NCBI GenBank assembly: GCA_902787955.1
Contig: CADAIJ010000002.1
Span: forward strand, 62,001 to 126,000
Length of the DNA: 64,000 nucleotides
Direction of reading: 5' to 3'
DNA from: an uncultured Erysipelotrichaceae bacterium
GTDB taxonomy: Bacteria; Bacillota_I; Bacilli_A; RFN20; CAG-826
Of this stretch, positions 1 to 8,712 are shown piece by piece. The position numbers were made by a program, and so were the translations under genes. The notes beneath the pieces were generated by a model that made no database searches, was not told the DNA's origin, and saw only the letters and a list, made by a program, of their open reading frames with translations. How positions within the stretch are numbered: position 1 is the stretch's first letter; every line of letters starts with the position of its first letter.

Positions 1-81
1 GGAAAAGGCAAATTTGATAAAGCAGTTAAATTTGCGGAAAATGATTTACGTAAAGCTTTCCACGACAAATCTAATTTCTAA
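1..81 (+). CDS. C-terminal end of an unidentified protein (partial)
   Basis: The window opens inside a reading frame that runs 26 codons to a TAA at 79-81. The visible tail is lysine-rich and alpha-helical in character (ends AFHDKSNF). It is too short to assign to a family. A hairpin terminator about 60 bp downstream, before rlmH, supports it being the end of a transcription unit. Confidence 0.5.
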   Translation, partial: GKGKFDKAVKFAENDLRKAFHDKSNF

Positions 82-140
82 TCTAAATTTTTGGTAAATA
101 GAATATTATTCTAAGCATTCTTAGGTAGATTATTTTAAAA

Positions 141-177
141 TAGCGATTTTTCTTGTTGCGAAATCTCGCTATTTTTT
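141..177 (+). terminator. Intrinsic terminator of the upstream gene
   Basis: TAGCGA at 141-146 pairs with TCGCTA at 166-171 and is followed by a T-run. It lies between the partial first gene and rlmH. The T-run merges into the AT-rich promoter region of rlmH. Confidence 0.7.
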
Positions 178-191
178 ATATATTCTCATAT

Positions 192-671
192 ATGAGAATC
201 AATATATACGCTATTGGAAAGGTTAAAGACAAGTTCTTACAAGAGGGAATTTCCTTTTATATTATTAAATTAAAGAATTACGCGGACGTGCGCATTATTG
301 AAGTTCCAGATTCTCCTGTAAGAGATAATCCAAATAGCTTTGATATTGAAAAAGCAAAGAATACTGAAGGTGAAAAAGTCCTCAAACAATTAAAGCCATC
401 TGACTTTGTAATTAATCTTGATCTAAATAAGAAAGAGATGACTAGTGAAGAGTTTTCTAGCTTTATGATTGATTCCCTGGTTAAAGGTGGATCACAAATA
501 TCCTTTGTTATTGGTGGTTCATATGGCTTATCTGATGATTTAAAAAAGCGTGCAAATGCATCAATTTCCTTATCAAAAATGACTTTTTTGCATCAAATGA
601 CAAGACTCATCCTTTTAGAACAAATTTATCGCGGTTTTAAGATATACTCGCACGAAACGTATCATAAGTAG
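192..671 (+). CDS. rlmH: 23S rRNA (pseudouridine1915-N3)-methyltransferase RlmH
   Basis: RlmH is a SPOUT methyltransferase that methylates pseudouridine 1915 in helix 69 of 23S rRNA in the assembled ribosome. The N-terminus MRINIYAIGKVKDKF and the C-terminal knot motifs (FVIGGSYGLSDDL, then SKMTFLHQMTRLILLEQIYRGFKI ending in HETYHK, split here) are typical of the family. Starting at the ATG at 192 gives 159 residues, the family's usual length. An upstream in-frame ATG at 153 would add an unrelated 13-residue tail lying inside the preceding terminator. A TATATT-like -10 box at 179-184 ends 7 nt before the ATG and no Shine-Dalgarno is present, so the mRNA is probably leaderless. Confidence 0.95.
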   Translation: MRINIYAIGKVKDKFLQEGISFYIIKLKNYADVRIIEVPDSPVRDNPNSFDIEKAKNTEGEKVLKQLKPSDFVINLDLNKKEMTSEEFSSFMIDSLVKGGSQISFVIGGSYGLSDDLKKRANASISLSKMTFLHQMTRLILLEQIYRGFKIYSHETYHK

Positions 672-694
672 GCGCAATATATGCCTATGTTTTA
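669..694 (+). terminator. Probable weak terminator after rlmH
   Basis: TAGGC at 669-673, overlapping the rlmH stop codon, pairs with GCCTA at 683-687 and is followed by TGTTTT. The stem is only 5-6 bp, so this is a modest prediction. Confidence 0.45.
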
Positions 695-895
695 AAAATA
701 CCTTTATTTTCAAGAAAATATCGACACTTTTTAACAAGATTTCATACAGTGTATTAAAATAATAAGTATTTATATTGAATACGTGCGCACACTAATATAA
801 AATAACTCTACACGTTTGACCAAATGTCGAAACTGTTCCCATTAAAATACTCATAATTTCATAATTTTTATATACTAAACTAGGAGGATGAAATC

Positions 896-3265
896 ATGTT
901 TAGAATTAAAAAACGCGATGGCTCAATTGTTGATTTTGATTTAAAGAAAATTGAAAGAGCTATTGAAAAAGCTTTTATCGCCGAACACAAGGAATTTACC
1001 CAAGAAATTATTGAATTATTAGCATTAAAAACAACTGCCAATTTTAACTCTAAAATCAAAGACAACATCGTTTCCGTTGAAGAAATTCAGGACGCTGTTG
1101 AAATTGCTTTAGTTCAATCTGGCTATGTTGATGTTGCTAAATCCTACATTCTCTACCGTAAACAACACGAATCACTCCGCCAAATGAAGTCAACTGAACT
1201 CGACTATAAAGATACAGTTGATAAATACTTAAAGTTAAATGACTGGAGAGTTAAAGAAAACTCCACAGTTACTTATTCTGTTGGTGGCTTAATTCTTTCT
1301 AATAGTGGTGCGATTACTGCTAACTATTGGTTAAGTGAAGTTTATGATCCAGAAATCGAACAAGCACATCGTAATGCCGATATTCATATTCATGATCTTT
1401 CTATGCTTACAGGTTACTGTGCAGGTTGGTCCTTAAAACAACTCATTAAAGAAGGTTTAGGTGGTGTTACTGGCAAGATTACATCTGCTCCAGCTTCTCA
1501 CTTATCTACTTTATGTAACCAAATGGTTAACTTCTTAGGTATCATGCAAAATGAATGGGCTGGCGCTCAAGCCTTCTCTTCCTTTGATACTTATTTAGCA
1601 CCATTTGTTAGAACAGATCATTTAAGCTATAAAGAAGTCAAACAATGCATCCAATCCTTCATTTATGGTGTTAATACACCATCTAGATGGGGTACTCAAG
1701 CACCATTTACTAACATTACTTTAGACTGGACCGTTCCAAATGATATGGCGGAACTTAACGCTATCGTCGGTGGTAAGGAAATGGACTTCAAGTACAAAGA
1801 TTGTGTTGAAGAAATGAGAATGGTTAACAAAGCCTTCATCGAAATCATGATCGAAGGTGATGCTAATGGCCGTGGATTCCAATATCCAATCCCAACCTAT
1901 TCTATTACTAGAGACTTCGACTGGTCTGAAACTGAAAATAACAAATTATTATTCGAAATGACCGCTAAATACGGTACACCATATTTCTCTAACTACATCA
2001 ACTCCGATATGGAACCAAGTGATGTTAGATCTATGTGCTGCCGTTTAAGACTCGATTTAAGAGAATTACGTAAGAAATCTGGTGGTTTCTTCGGTAGTGG
2101 TGAATCTACAGGTTCTGTTGGTGTTGTTACAATCAATATGCCAAGACTTGCTTATCTTTCTACTGATGAAAAAGACTTCTATGCTCGCTTAGAACATATG
2201 ATGGATATCTCTGCTAGATCCTTAAAGATTAAACGTAATGTCATCACTAAATTACTTGAAGCAGGATTATATCCATACACCAAGAGATATTTAGGTACCT
2301 TCAATAACCACTTCTCCACAATTGGTTTAGTTGGTATGAACGAAGCTTGCTTAAATGCTCGTTGGATTGGTTGTGACTTAACACACGAAAAAGCTCAACA
2401 ATTCTCTAAAGATGTTCTTAATTTCATGAGAAACAAACTCTCTGATTATCAAGAAATGTATGGTGACTTATATAACTTAGAAGCTACACCTGCTGAATCT
2501 ACTGCTTATCGTTTAGCTAAACATGATAAGACTCGTTATCCAAATATCATCACTGCTAGCGATAACAAAGACGCTCCATATTACACCAACTCTTCTCACT
2601 TACCAGTTGGTTATACCGATGACATCTTTGCCGCTTTAGATATTCAAAATGGATTACAAACCTTATATACATCTGGTACCGTCTTCCATTGCTTCTTAGG
2701 ACAAAAATTACCATCATGGCAATCTTGTATGAATCTTGTTCGTAAGATTGCTGAAAACTACGAGATTCCATATTACACAATGTCCCCAACTTATAGTGTT
2801 TGTAAGGAACACGGTTATTTAACTGGTGAAGTTTATGAATGTCCACACTGCCATCAAGCTACCGAAGTTTATAGCCGTATTACTGGTTACTATCGTCCAA
2901 TTCAAAACTGGAATGCTGGTAAGACAGAAGAATTCAAACATCGTAAAGAATACGTTCCAGAACATTCTCATTTACGCGCTGAAGGTAAGACTTGTGAAGT
3001 AAAAGAAGAAGTCAAAAATGACTCCCACAAGTTATCAGAAGTGACATTATTTGCCACAAAGACTTGCCCAAACTGCAAGATGGCTAAGATGTTACTCGAT
3101 AAGGCTGGAATTAAATATACTGTTATTGATGCAGAAGAAAATCAAGAAACCACAATCGCCTTTGGTGTCAAAAAGGCTCCAACCTTAATTGTTCCAAATG
3201 GTGATAGCTATGACGTTTTTGAAAACGCTAGCAACATTAAGAAATTCATTGAAGAAGCTAACTAA
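896..3265 (+). CDS. nrdD: Anaerobic ribonucleoside-triphosphate reductase with fused C-terminal glutaredoxin-like domain
   Basis: NrdD reduces ribonucleoside triphosphates to deoxyribonucleotides with a glycyl radical, so it works only without oxygen. Residues 1-90 form the ATP-cone regulatory domain, followed by the ten-stranded barrel. Near residues 640-665 there are zinc-type cysteines (CKEHGY, ECPHC) and the glycyl-radical motif RITGY with Gly664. Residues 714-789 are an extra redoxin domain with a CPNC active site (724-727) and the APTLIVP cis-proline segment, an NrdH/glutaredoxin fold. Classical class III enzymes oxidise formate. Subtypes using an NrdH-like protein as reductant are known, and here that partner is fused on. 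A thioredoxin-reductase-like gene follows after 2 bp and nrdG lies just beyond. AGGAGG at 882-887 sets the start, 8 bp away. Confidence 0.95.
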   Translation: MFRIKKRDGSIVDFDLKKIERAIEKAFIAEHKEFTQEIIELLALKTTANFNSKIKDNIVSVEEIQDAVEIALVQSGYVDVAKSYILYRKQHESLRQMKSTELDYKDTVDKYLKLNDWRVKENSTVTYSVGGLILSNSGAITANYWLSEVYDPEIEQAHRNADIHIHDLSMLTGYCAGWSLKQLIKEGLGGVTGKITSAPASHLSTLCNQMVNFLGIMQNEWAGAQAFSSFDTYLAPFVRTDHLSYKEVKQCIQSFIYGVNTPSRWGTQAPFTNITLDWTVPNDMAELNAIVGGKEMDFKYKDCVEEMRMVNKAFIEIMIEGDANGRGFQYPIPTYSITRDFDWSETENNKLLFEMTAKYGTPYFSNYINSDMEPSDVRSMCCRLRLDLRELRKKSGGFFGSGESTGSVGVVTINMPRLAYLSTDEKDFYARLEHMMDISARSLKIKRNVITKLLEAGLYPYTKRYLGTFNNHFSTIGLVGMNEACLNARWIGCDLTHEKAQQFSKDVLNFMRNKLSDYQEMYGDLYNLEATPAESTAYRLAKHDKTRYPNIITASDNKDAPYYTNSSHLPVGYTDDIFAALDIQNGLQTLYTSGTVFHCFLGQKLPSWQSCMNLVRKIAENYEIPYYTMSPTYSVCKEHGYLTGEVYECPHCHQATEVYSRITGYYRPIQNWNAGKTEEFKHRKEYVPEHSHLRAEGKTCEVKEEVKNDSHKLSEVTLFATKTCPNCKMAKMLLDKAGIKYTVIDAEENQETTIAFGVKKAPTLIVPNGDSYDVFENASNIKKFIEEAN

Positions 3266-3267
3266 TA

Positions 3268-4173
3268 ATGTTTGATGTAATTGTTATTGGTGCCGGTCCA
3301 GCCGGAATGACTGCGGCGCTTAATGTTAAAAGAGAAGGTAAATCTGTTCTCTTACTTGAAAAAGAGAATTTTGGAGGACAGATTGCTCTTTCTCCACGCG
3401 TTGAAAACATCCCTTCAATTAAAGCTATTTCTGGTGAAGAATATAGTGCCTTATTATTCGATCACGTCTCTGATTTAGGCGTTGAATTTGAATTAGAAGA
3501 AGTTATCGGTTTAAGCAAAAATAACGGAGTCTTTACGGTAAAAACAAATTATAACGAATATGAATCTCGTATCGTTATTATCGCTGGAGGATGCCAACAT
3601 AGACATATTGGTGTCGCCCGTGAAGAAGAACTTATTGGTAAAGGCGTTAGCTACTGTGTAGTATGCGATGGTGCTTTCTATAAAGGCCAAGAAGTTTGCT
3701 TAATTGGAGATGCAAATACCGCCTTACAATATGCCCTAGTTTTAGCGGGTATCTGCACTAAAGTTCATATCTGTGCTTTATTCGATAAGTTATTTGCTGA
3801 TAAGATTCTCATCAACCGTGTTTTGGAAAAAGATAATATCGATATTCGTTATAACATTAGCCTTCAAGAATTCCTCGGTGAAAATGAATTAACTGGTTTA
3901 AGATTTAAAGATACAAAGACAAACGAAGAAGTTAGATATTCTTGTAAAGGTGTCTTTATCGCAGTAGGTCAAATTCCTCATAATGAAATTTATAAAGATT
4001 TCGTTGAATTAGAAAATGGCTATATTAAAACCGATGAACTAATGAGAACTAAAACCGAAGGGCTATATGCTGTTGGTGATTGCCGCGTTAAAACATATCG
4101 ACAAGTTATCGCCGCCGAAAGCGATGGCATGATTGCCGCGATTAACGCTAGTAGATATATTGATACCCACTAG
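3268..4173 (+). CDS. Thioredoxin-reductase-like FAD/NAD(P)-dependent oxidoreductase
   Basis: A 301-residue pyridine-nucleotide disulfide oxidoreductase of the TrxB type. The N-terminal FAD-binding motif is GAGPAGMTAALN, the redox-active pair is CVVC followed by DGAFYKGQ near residues 131-140, and the C-terminal FAD motif is GLYAVGDC. It begins 2 bp after the nrdD stop, so the two are co-translated. The context suggests it passes electrons from NAD(P)H to the glutaredoxin-like domain fused to NrdD. The second Rossmann motif (LIGDANTALQYAL) departs from the usual GxGxxA NADPH pattern, so the electron donor is not certain. It could equally be the general thioredoxin reductase of the cell. Confidence 0.85.
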   Translation: MFDVIVIGAGPAGMTAALNVKREGKSVLLLEKENFGGQIALSPRVENIPSIKAISGEEYSALLFDHVSDLGVEFELEEVIGLSKNNGVFTVKTNYNEYESRIVIIAGGCQHRHIGVAREEELIGKGVSYCVVCDGAFYKGQEVCLIGDANTALQYALVLAGICTKVHICALFDKLFADKILINRVLEKDNIDIRYNISLQEFLGENELTGLRFKDTKTNEEVRYSCKGVFIAVGQIPHNEIYKDFVELENGYIKTDELMRTKTEGLYAVGDCRVKTYRQVIAAESDGMIAAINASRYIDTH

Positions 4174-4862
4174 TCGTAACTTCTTAATTTAACATCATTA
4201 ATATATTTAGAAGCGATGCTAAGGAATTCCTCGGCATCGCTTTTATTTACTTCGTGTAAACCATGTTTAATGCAATATTCATTATCAATAAAACGCTGTA
4301 ATCGATAGGATCTCGCTCCTTTTAACCAAATTCCAATCTTTTCGATATCTTCTTTAGCGTGATATTCGTTAATTAAAGTTGTTCTAAATTCGTATGGAAT
4401 ATGGTCTTCTTTTAAGAATTCAATTGTTTCATTAATCTTTGTTAAGTCGAGTGATTTTAAACCAGTTGTTAAAGCGTATTTTTCTTTTGAGTTTTTAATA
4501 TCCATCGCAATAAAATCCACGAGATGTTCGTTTACTAGTAGCTTAACCATCTCTGGATTAGTACCATTTGTATCTAACTTAATTAAATAACCTAGTTCTT
4601 TTATCTTTCTAATCTCATCCACTAAATCAGGATGTAGAGTTGGTTCTCCTCCCGTAATTACAACAGCATCAAGGATACCCACTCTTGATTTTAAGTATTT
4701 ATAGATAGCGTCCTTTGAAATAGATGGAGCGTCATTTGAAATAACTAAAGAAGAATTATGACAAAACGGGCATCTAAAATTGCATGCACTTGTGAATAAG
4801 GTGCAGGAAATCTTTTGATCGAAGTCCACTAGTGATAGTTTTTCAATTCCGTAAAATTCCAT
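4170..4862 (-). CDS. nrdG: Anaerobic ribonucleotide reductase activating protein (radical SAM)
   Basis: A 230-residue radical SAM protein. The cluster motif CNFRCPFC follows the N-terminal FTSA, and the SAM-binding segment is VVITGGEPTL. It is longer than E. coli NrdG and resembles the NrdG2-like branch. It would generate the glycyl radical on Gly664 of the neighbouring NrdD. It is convergent with the reductase operon: its stop codon and that of the thioredoxin-reductase-like gene share the four bases CTAG at 4170-4173. On its own strand TATAAT (4880 to 4875) ends 12 nt before the ATG, with no Shine-Dalgarno, so the 5' leader is about 5 nt. Confidence 0.85.
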   Translation of the reverse strand: MEFYGIEKLSLVDFDQKISCTLFTSACNFRCPFCHNSSLVISNDAPSISKDAIYKYLKSRVGILDAVVITGGEPTLHPDLVDEIRKIKELGYLIKLDTNGTNPEMVKLLVNEHLVDFIAMDIKNSKEKYALTTGLKSLDLTKINETIEFLKEDHIPYEFRTTLINEYHAKEDIEKIGIWLKGARSYRLQRFIDNEYCIKHGLHEVNKSDAEEFLSIASKYINDVKLRSYD

Positions 4863-4874
4863 AATGTAACTAAC

Positions 4875-4919
4875 ATTATAATATCTTTTGTATAAATTTT
4901 CTTTAGATAAGCATATAAT
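4875..4919. promoter_or_regulatory. Divergent -10 boxes for nrdG and the membrane protein gene
   Basis: A TATAAT on the minus strand (4880 to 4875) serves nrdG, and a TATAAT on the plus strand (4914-4919) serves the gene starting at 4930. Both boxes sit about 10-12 nt from their start codons. The -35 elements are weak on both sides. Confidence 0.6.
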
Positions 4920-4929
4920 ATTTCCGCTT

Positions 4930-6408
4930 ATGAATTTTTTTAAAAAGTTTACCCGTTATGAAAATCTCTTAACCTTCCTTATTATGGAACTTTTAGCGTT
5001 AACTTCCTTCGCTTTAGGTGGAAATAACGTTATTTTTTATGTTATTGGATTTGTTTTAGCAATCTTTGGCTTATTAATCAATATCAATAAATTTGAAAAG
5101 AAAGAACTCGTCTCTTTAGCAGCGATGGGTATACCAGTTATTTTAATTGCCATCTTTGTTGCATTTGGGACACCTAATCAATCTAAACCAGTATTTGAGA
5201 ATATCTTTGTTTTCTTCGCAATAATTTCTTTCTTTGCGTTAGGTTTATTTGCTCCAAGAATGAAATCTTTAAAGATTGAAACAGTTTTATATTGCATTGG
5301 TTTTGGTTTAGCTATGCTAACATTGATCTCTATGATTTATAGTTGGATAAGCTATGGTTTCTTTTATTCTTTAATTTATAGAGACACGCCAAACTATTAT
5401 TATAATGGAGCGATTTTTGATATCACTAAAGAGTCTGCTTTCTTATTCGGATTCAAGTTTAAAGAAGTCACAACAAACTACACTGGATTATATGGAATTA
5501 TCTTAATTTGCTTTGTTCCAGGCTTATTATTTATCTCTCCTAAAAAAGACAAAATGAAATTCATAATTGTCTCATTCATTGGATTTGTTGGGGTGTTATC
5601 TATTCTTTCAGTGCCAAATTTCAAAGCGTTGCTTTATTTAATTCCAGTCATTTTAGTTACTGTTTTACTTAAGTTCTTATATAGTGAAAAAACTAAGATT
5701 GAAACCAAAAAGAATACTAGAAAAATCGTTTATTATGGCTTTGTTGGTTTAGTAATTCTTCTTGTTATTTTCTTCGTATTATCATTCCTTAATGCAACTG
5801 GTGTTATGGGATTCAATGAAGTAGTTAATAATAATGCTTTCTTATCTAAGATTTTCAATAACGGCAGATTTATGATGCCTATTAACTATGTCTTAAATCA
5901 ATCCGTTCTTGAATATAACTTATTTGGTTTTGTTAATTCTATGTCATATTGGCAAACTCAAGTAGCGTTTAACACTAAAACCTATTTCTTTGAATTTGAG
6001 CTTGTTAAAGAAGGTGGTATTTTCGCTTTAGTGGTCTTAGTTTTCTTAATTGTTATTACCTTCTCTTCCGTTTCTAGATATTCTTCCAAAGGAAAAGACA
6101 CCCCATTTATTAAAGCAATCGTTATTTCCTTAATGCTTGGAATATTTATCTATGCCACATTCGCTCAAGATTCATTCCCATTTATTCATGATAACGAAAC
6201 ATATAGTTCATTCTTTAGATCGCTTCCTGCTTTAATTCTTCTTTTCTTAATGGGTTATACTTTCTACCCAGATTTAAAGAAAGATGAAGTTCCTGCTTTT
6301 GAAAACGAAGTAGAGGAAGTTAAGGAAGAAATAAAAGAAGAAGAGGGCGAATATGTTGATGATTATACCTTCACAACTGATGAGGAGGAAGAAAGCAATG
6401 AAAAATAA
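4930..6408 (+). CDS. Multi-pass membrane protein, O-antigen ligase/polymerase-like in layout
   Basis: A 492-residue protein with roughly ten to eleven hydrophobic segments, a larger extracytoplasmic loop around residues 150-190 (tyrosine-rich, ending in TNYTGLYG) and a very acidic cytoplasmic tail (last 35 residues mostly E, D and K). The layout resembles Wzy/O-antigen ligase-like enzymes, but no diagnostic motif is visible, so the function is open. I start at the ATG at 4930, 10 nt after a TATAAT. The frame extends upstream to 4888, but that would include the promoter. The following lipoprotein gene overlaps its end by 11 bp, so the two products probably work together at the cell surface. 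Confidence 0.65.
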   Translation: MNFFKKFTRYENLLTFLIMELLALTSFALGGNNVIFYVIGFVLAIFGLLININKFEKKELVSLAAMGIPVILIAIFVAFGTPNQSKPVFENIFVFFAIISFFALGLFAPRMKSLKIETVLYCIGFGLAMLTLISMIYSWISYGFFYSLIYRDTPNYYYNGAIFDITKESAFLFGFKFKEVTTNYTGLYGIILICFVPGLLFISPKKDKMKFIIVSFIGFVGVLSILSVPNFKALLYLIPVILVTVLLKFLYSEKTKIETKKNTRKIVYYGFVGLVILLVIFFVLSFLNATGVMGFNEVVNNNAFLSKIFNNGRFMMPINYVLNQSVLEYNLFGFVNSMSYWQTQVAFNTKTYFFEFELVKEGGIFALVVLVFLIVITFSSVSRYSSKGKDTPFIKAIVISLMLGIFIYATFAQDSFPFIHDNETYSSFFRSLPALILLFLMGYTFYPDLKKDEVPAFENEVEEVKEEIKEEEGEYVDDYTFTTDEEEESNEK

Positions 6409-7261
6409 AATTTTAGGTATATTCTTACCTCTTTTAGCAATTTCTCTATCTTCTTGTGGAGCTAATCGTGAGCTTTATAAAGCGGGTCAATATGATTCTG
6501 CTGACTATGAAGAAAACTATTATACTTCCTGGAATAATGTTGAAAAAATCACTCCTGATGAAGTGAAAGAATATGATGTTACTCCGGCGATTGATGATCC
6601 AATTAAATCAGGTGAAGCTTTAACCGGTTTAAGATATCCAGATCAATACACATCAAACAATGAATTACTTGAATGGAATTCTGACACCCCAGTTTATGAT
6701 AAAGGTATTGGTTATGGTCCAACTAAGAACTTAACCACGATTGATAACTCTTTTGCCTATGGTTATTTATCCAAACTTTATGATGGAAGAGTTAGATGTG
6801 ATGGCTATTACACTCGTTCTCGTGTTCAACTTGATAAAAGAGGATACGCAACTTATTTCCCGAAAGCTTTATCAACTTATAAATATTTTGCCTTCTCCGT
6901 AAGAGGTGGAACTGGATCAAAATACGAATCCACAAGAAATATTGATATTAAAGTTACTTACCATGTTTCTTTCTATGTGAAAAATATGGAAACCAATAAG
7001 TACACTAAATACGTCTTTAATATGGAAGATGTTAAAACTCAAACTAATAATGGTGGTCGTACATCACTTCTTAGTTTCTATTTCGATGATGTTTTAGGTG
7101 ATAACTGGGCCACATTACTTAAAGGCACTACCGCAATGTCTATGACTTATGAGTTATCTTACACTCCATATGCTGATTTAGTGGATGACAAAGAAGCGGA
7201 AGGTTGCCACTTCTCCGTTATGCTTTATGAAGTATTATTACCAGAATCTACCTGGAACTAA
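6398..7261 (+). CDS. Predicted lipoprotein of unknown function
   Basis: A 287-residue protein with a lipoprotein signal peptide: MKNKILG, a hydrophobic stretch and the lipobox LSSC with the acylated Cys followed by GAN. The mature part is soluble and rich in Tyr, Asp and Thr, with no family I recognise. It starts inside the end of the preceding membrane protein gene. AGGAGG at 6383-6388, 9 bp upstream of the ATG at 6398, decides the start over the in-frame ATG at 6353. Its last 14 bp overlap the convergent ATP-grasp gene. It is presumably an extracytoplasmic partner of the preceding protein. Confidence 0.7.
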   Translation: MKNKILGIFLPLLAISLSSCGANRELYKAGQYDSADYEENYYTSWNNVEKITPDEVKEYDVTPAIDDPIKSGEALTGLRYPDQYTSNNELLEWNSDTPVYDKGIGYGPTKNLTTIDNSFAYGYLSKLYDGRVRCDGYYTRSRVQLDKRGYATYFPKALSTYKYFAFSVRGGTGSKYESTRNIDIKVTYHVSFYVKNMETNKYTKYVFNMEDVKTQTNNGGRTSLLSFYFDDVLGDNWATLLKGTTAMSMTYELSYTPYADLVDDKEAEGCHFSVMLYEVLLPESTWN

Positions 7262-8165
7262 TATATTTTGAAATATCTAACCATTCACCCATTTCAAAGT
7301 CACATTTATCATCATCTAAGATTAATGTTCCTTTAGCGGGGGTGAATGTCATCTCACCAAAGTAAATTTTCCCGTTTATGTCGTAAAGATCAACACGCAC
7401 AAATGGGAATTTTTTCGCTAACAACTCGGCTATTTTGACCATTTCATCGAAATTTTCTGGTTTATTTATGCCGCTTTCTCTTTTCTTCCAACCATTGAAT
7501 TGAGAGCCATCAAATGGAGTCCAATCGATGTAATAATTGTTGTATCTAATATCTTCACCTCTTCCTGAAACAACATATAAAGATTTAGCCACACCATTAA
7601 AGACATGGATCTTATATTCAAGAGGGAGATGTTCAATTTCACCAATATATTTTTCGATAATAATTTGAGGTTTAATTTTGGAATAATGCTTTTCTAATGT
7701 TTTATTTCCGTAGTTAGTTTTAAGCCACTTATTAAATTTCTTGCGTGCCTCAACTTTATTAAAGTTTTTCTTATCTCTAACTATTTGATTAAAAGCGCAA
7801 GCGTGGGTGCATTTCATCACGAATTGATCTGGTAATTTATCAAAATCGATATCGTCAAATTTTTCAAAAACACCATAAGTTGGAATAAGAATATTTTCTA
7901 ATCCCATCTCTTTAACGTATTCTCTAACCCCATCACGAGAAGCGCATTTACTGACCTCATCATTTTTTGGATAAACGAACAATCTAAGGTATTGTAATTT
8001 CTCTGTATATCTTGTTGGATTTTTCAAATTACATCTATGATGAGTAATGTATTTATATTGTGTTTTAACGTATGTAACAGGGAAAAAAGTCCGCACAAAT
8101 CCCCTGAATGGGACATATAGTGCCCTTTTTAATTTGTTTTCTTTTAAGTTTGGGTTTCCTGACAT
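7248..8165 (-). CDS. TupA-like ATP-grasp protein
   Basis: A 305-residue protein matching the TupA-like ATP-grasp family found in capsule, teichuronopeptide and exopolysaccharide clusters, where members ligate amino acids to surface polymers. Family signs are the N-terminal DNxxK-type region (NLKNPTRYTEKLQYL), FVMKCTHACAFN, IIIEKYIG and the C-terminal metal/ATP-binding segment FVRVDLYDINGKIYFGEMTF. It is convergent with, and overlaps by 14 bp, the lipoprotein gene, in an envelope-related neighbourhood. TAAAAT on the minus strand (8180 to 8175) ends 9 nt before the ATG and no Shine-Dalgarno is seen. Confidence 0.75.
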   Translation of the reverse strand: MSGNPNLKENKLKRALYVPFRGFVRTFFPVTYVKTQYKYITHHRCNLKNPTRYTEKLQYLRLFVYPKNDEVSKCASRDGVREYVKEMGLENILIPTYGVFEKFDDIDFDKLPDQFVMKCTHACAFNQIVRDKKNFNKVEARKKFNKWLKTNYGNKTLEKHYSKIKPQIIIEKYIGEIEHLPLEYKIHVFNGVAKSLYVVSGRGEDIRYNNYYIDWTPFDGSQFNGWKKRESGINKPENFDEMVKIAELLAKKFPFVRVDLYDINGKIYFGEMTFTPAKGTLILDDDKCDFEMGEWLDISKYISSR

Positions 8166-8174
8166 ATTAAGAAT

Positions 8175-8205
8175 ATTTTACCTTGATTTGATTTATGTGC
8201 ATAAT
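8175..8205. promoter_or_regulatory. Divergent promoters between the ATP-grasp and small membrane protein genes
   Basis: The minus strand has TAAAAT at 8180-8175. The plus strand has TTTACC at 8177-8182, a 17-bp spacer and CATAAT at 8200-8205. The two promoters overlap face to face. Both predicted transcripts have leaders under 10 nt. Confidence 0.5.
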
Positions 8206-8218
8206 AAAATTAATTGAT

Positions 8219-8563
8219 ATGAAAAGAGCATTCACCCGTTATTACACTTATCTCATCGGCGTTGCCTTAGCGACTATCCCTACTTGCATCGCTATTATTT
8301 CTTATTTTGCTATTAGTGATAGTGCGGTTTGGCCATACGAGAATATTAAATATACATTCCTTTTTTCGACTGTCGTGCTCTTTGGAATTGGTTTTATTAT
8401 TCAAGATTTATATCGCGCTAGAATTAGACACAAAACCAAAAATTGGGCGGAAAAGCTTCCAGAACAAAATCTTGATACAGCCTGGAGTATTTTTTCACCA
8501 TTTATCATCGCTTCCATTATCACGTTAATCCTTGGATTAATCTTCCATATTAGGTTATTCTAG
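8219..8563 (+). CDS. Small three-helix membrane protein, function unknown
   Basis: A 114-residue protein with three hydrophobic segments (about residues 8-32, 41-62 and 88-112) separated by a basic loop (YRARIRHKTKNW). I recognise no family. The frame begins at 8195, but the ATG at 8219 lies 13 nt after a CATAAT -10 box, and the upstream residues (MCIIKLID) fall within the promoter. It is a single-gene unit facing the cre site and promoter of the opp operon. Confidence 0.55.
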   Translation: MKRAFTRYYTYLIGVALATIPTCIAIISYFAISDSAVWPYENIKYTFLFSTVVLFGIGFIIQDLYRARIRHKTKNWAEKLPEQNLDTAWSIFSPFIIASIITLILGLIFHIRLF

Positions 8564-8606
8564 TTTTTACATTTTAATAAAAATTTTCATCAATTTTCTG
8601 AAAAAA

Positions 8607-8620
8607 TCAAAGCGCTAACA
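8607..8620. promoter_or_regulatory. Candidate CcpA (cre) site upstream of the opp operon
   Basis: The 14-mer TCAAAGCGCTAACA differs from the catabolite-response consensus TGWAANCGNTNWCA at one position. It lies about 22 bp upstream of the likely -35 of the peptide transporter operon, so it could activate or repress it. This is inference from sequence only. Confidence 0.45.
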
Positions 8621-8641
8621 TTGAAAAATGCCTTTTTTATG

Positions 8642-8670
8642 TTGTTTATGAAGTAAAATAATGATACTAT
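8642..8670 (+). promoter_or_regulatory. Probable promoter of the opp operon
   Basis: TTGTTT at 8642-8647, a 17-bp spacer and TACTAT at 8665-8670, giving a leader of about 35 nt with a strong Shine-Dalgarno. A second reading of the -10 as GATACT at 8663 is also possible. Confidence 0.5.
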
Positions 8671-8712
8671 TAAACGCAATCTTTAAGATTGAAACTAAAA
8701 GGAGGTAATTTT

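Noticed and set aside
781..806. Possible NrdR box upstream of nrdD (ACACTAATATA)
   Set aside because: Only half of the palindromic consensus is present and no second box at the usual distance is seen.
3052..3058. TGCCACA in nrdD
   Set aside because: Single copy within the coding sequence of the redoxin linker; chance match.
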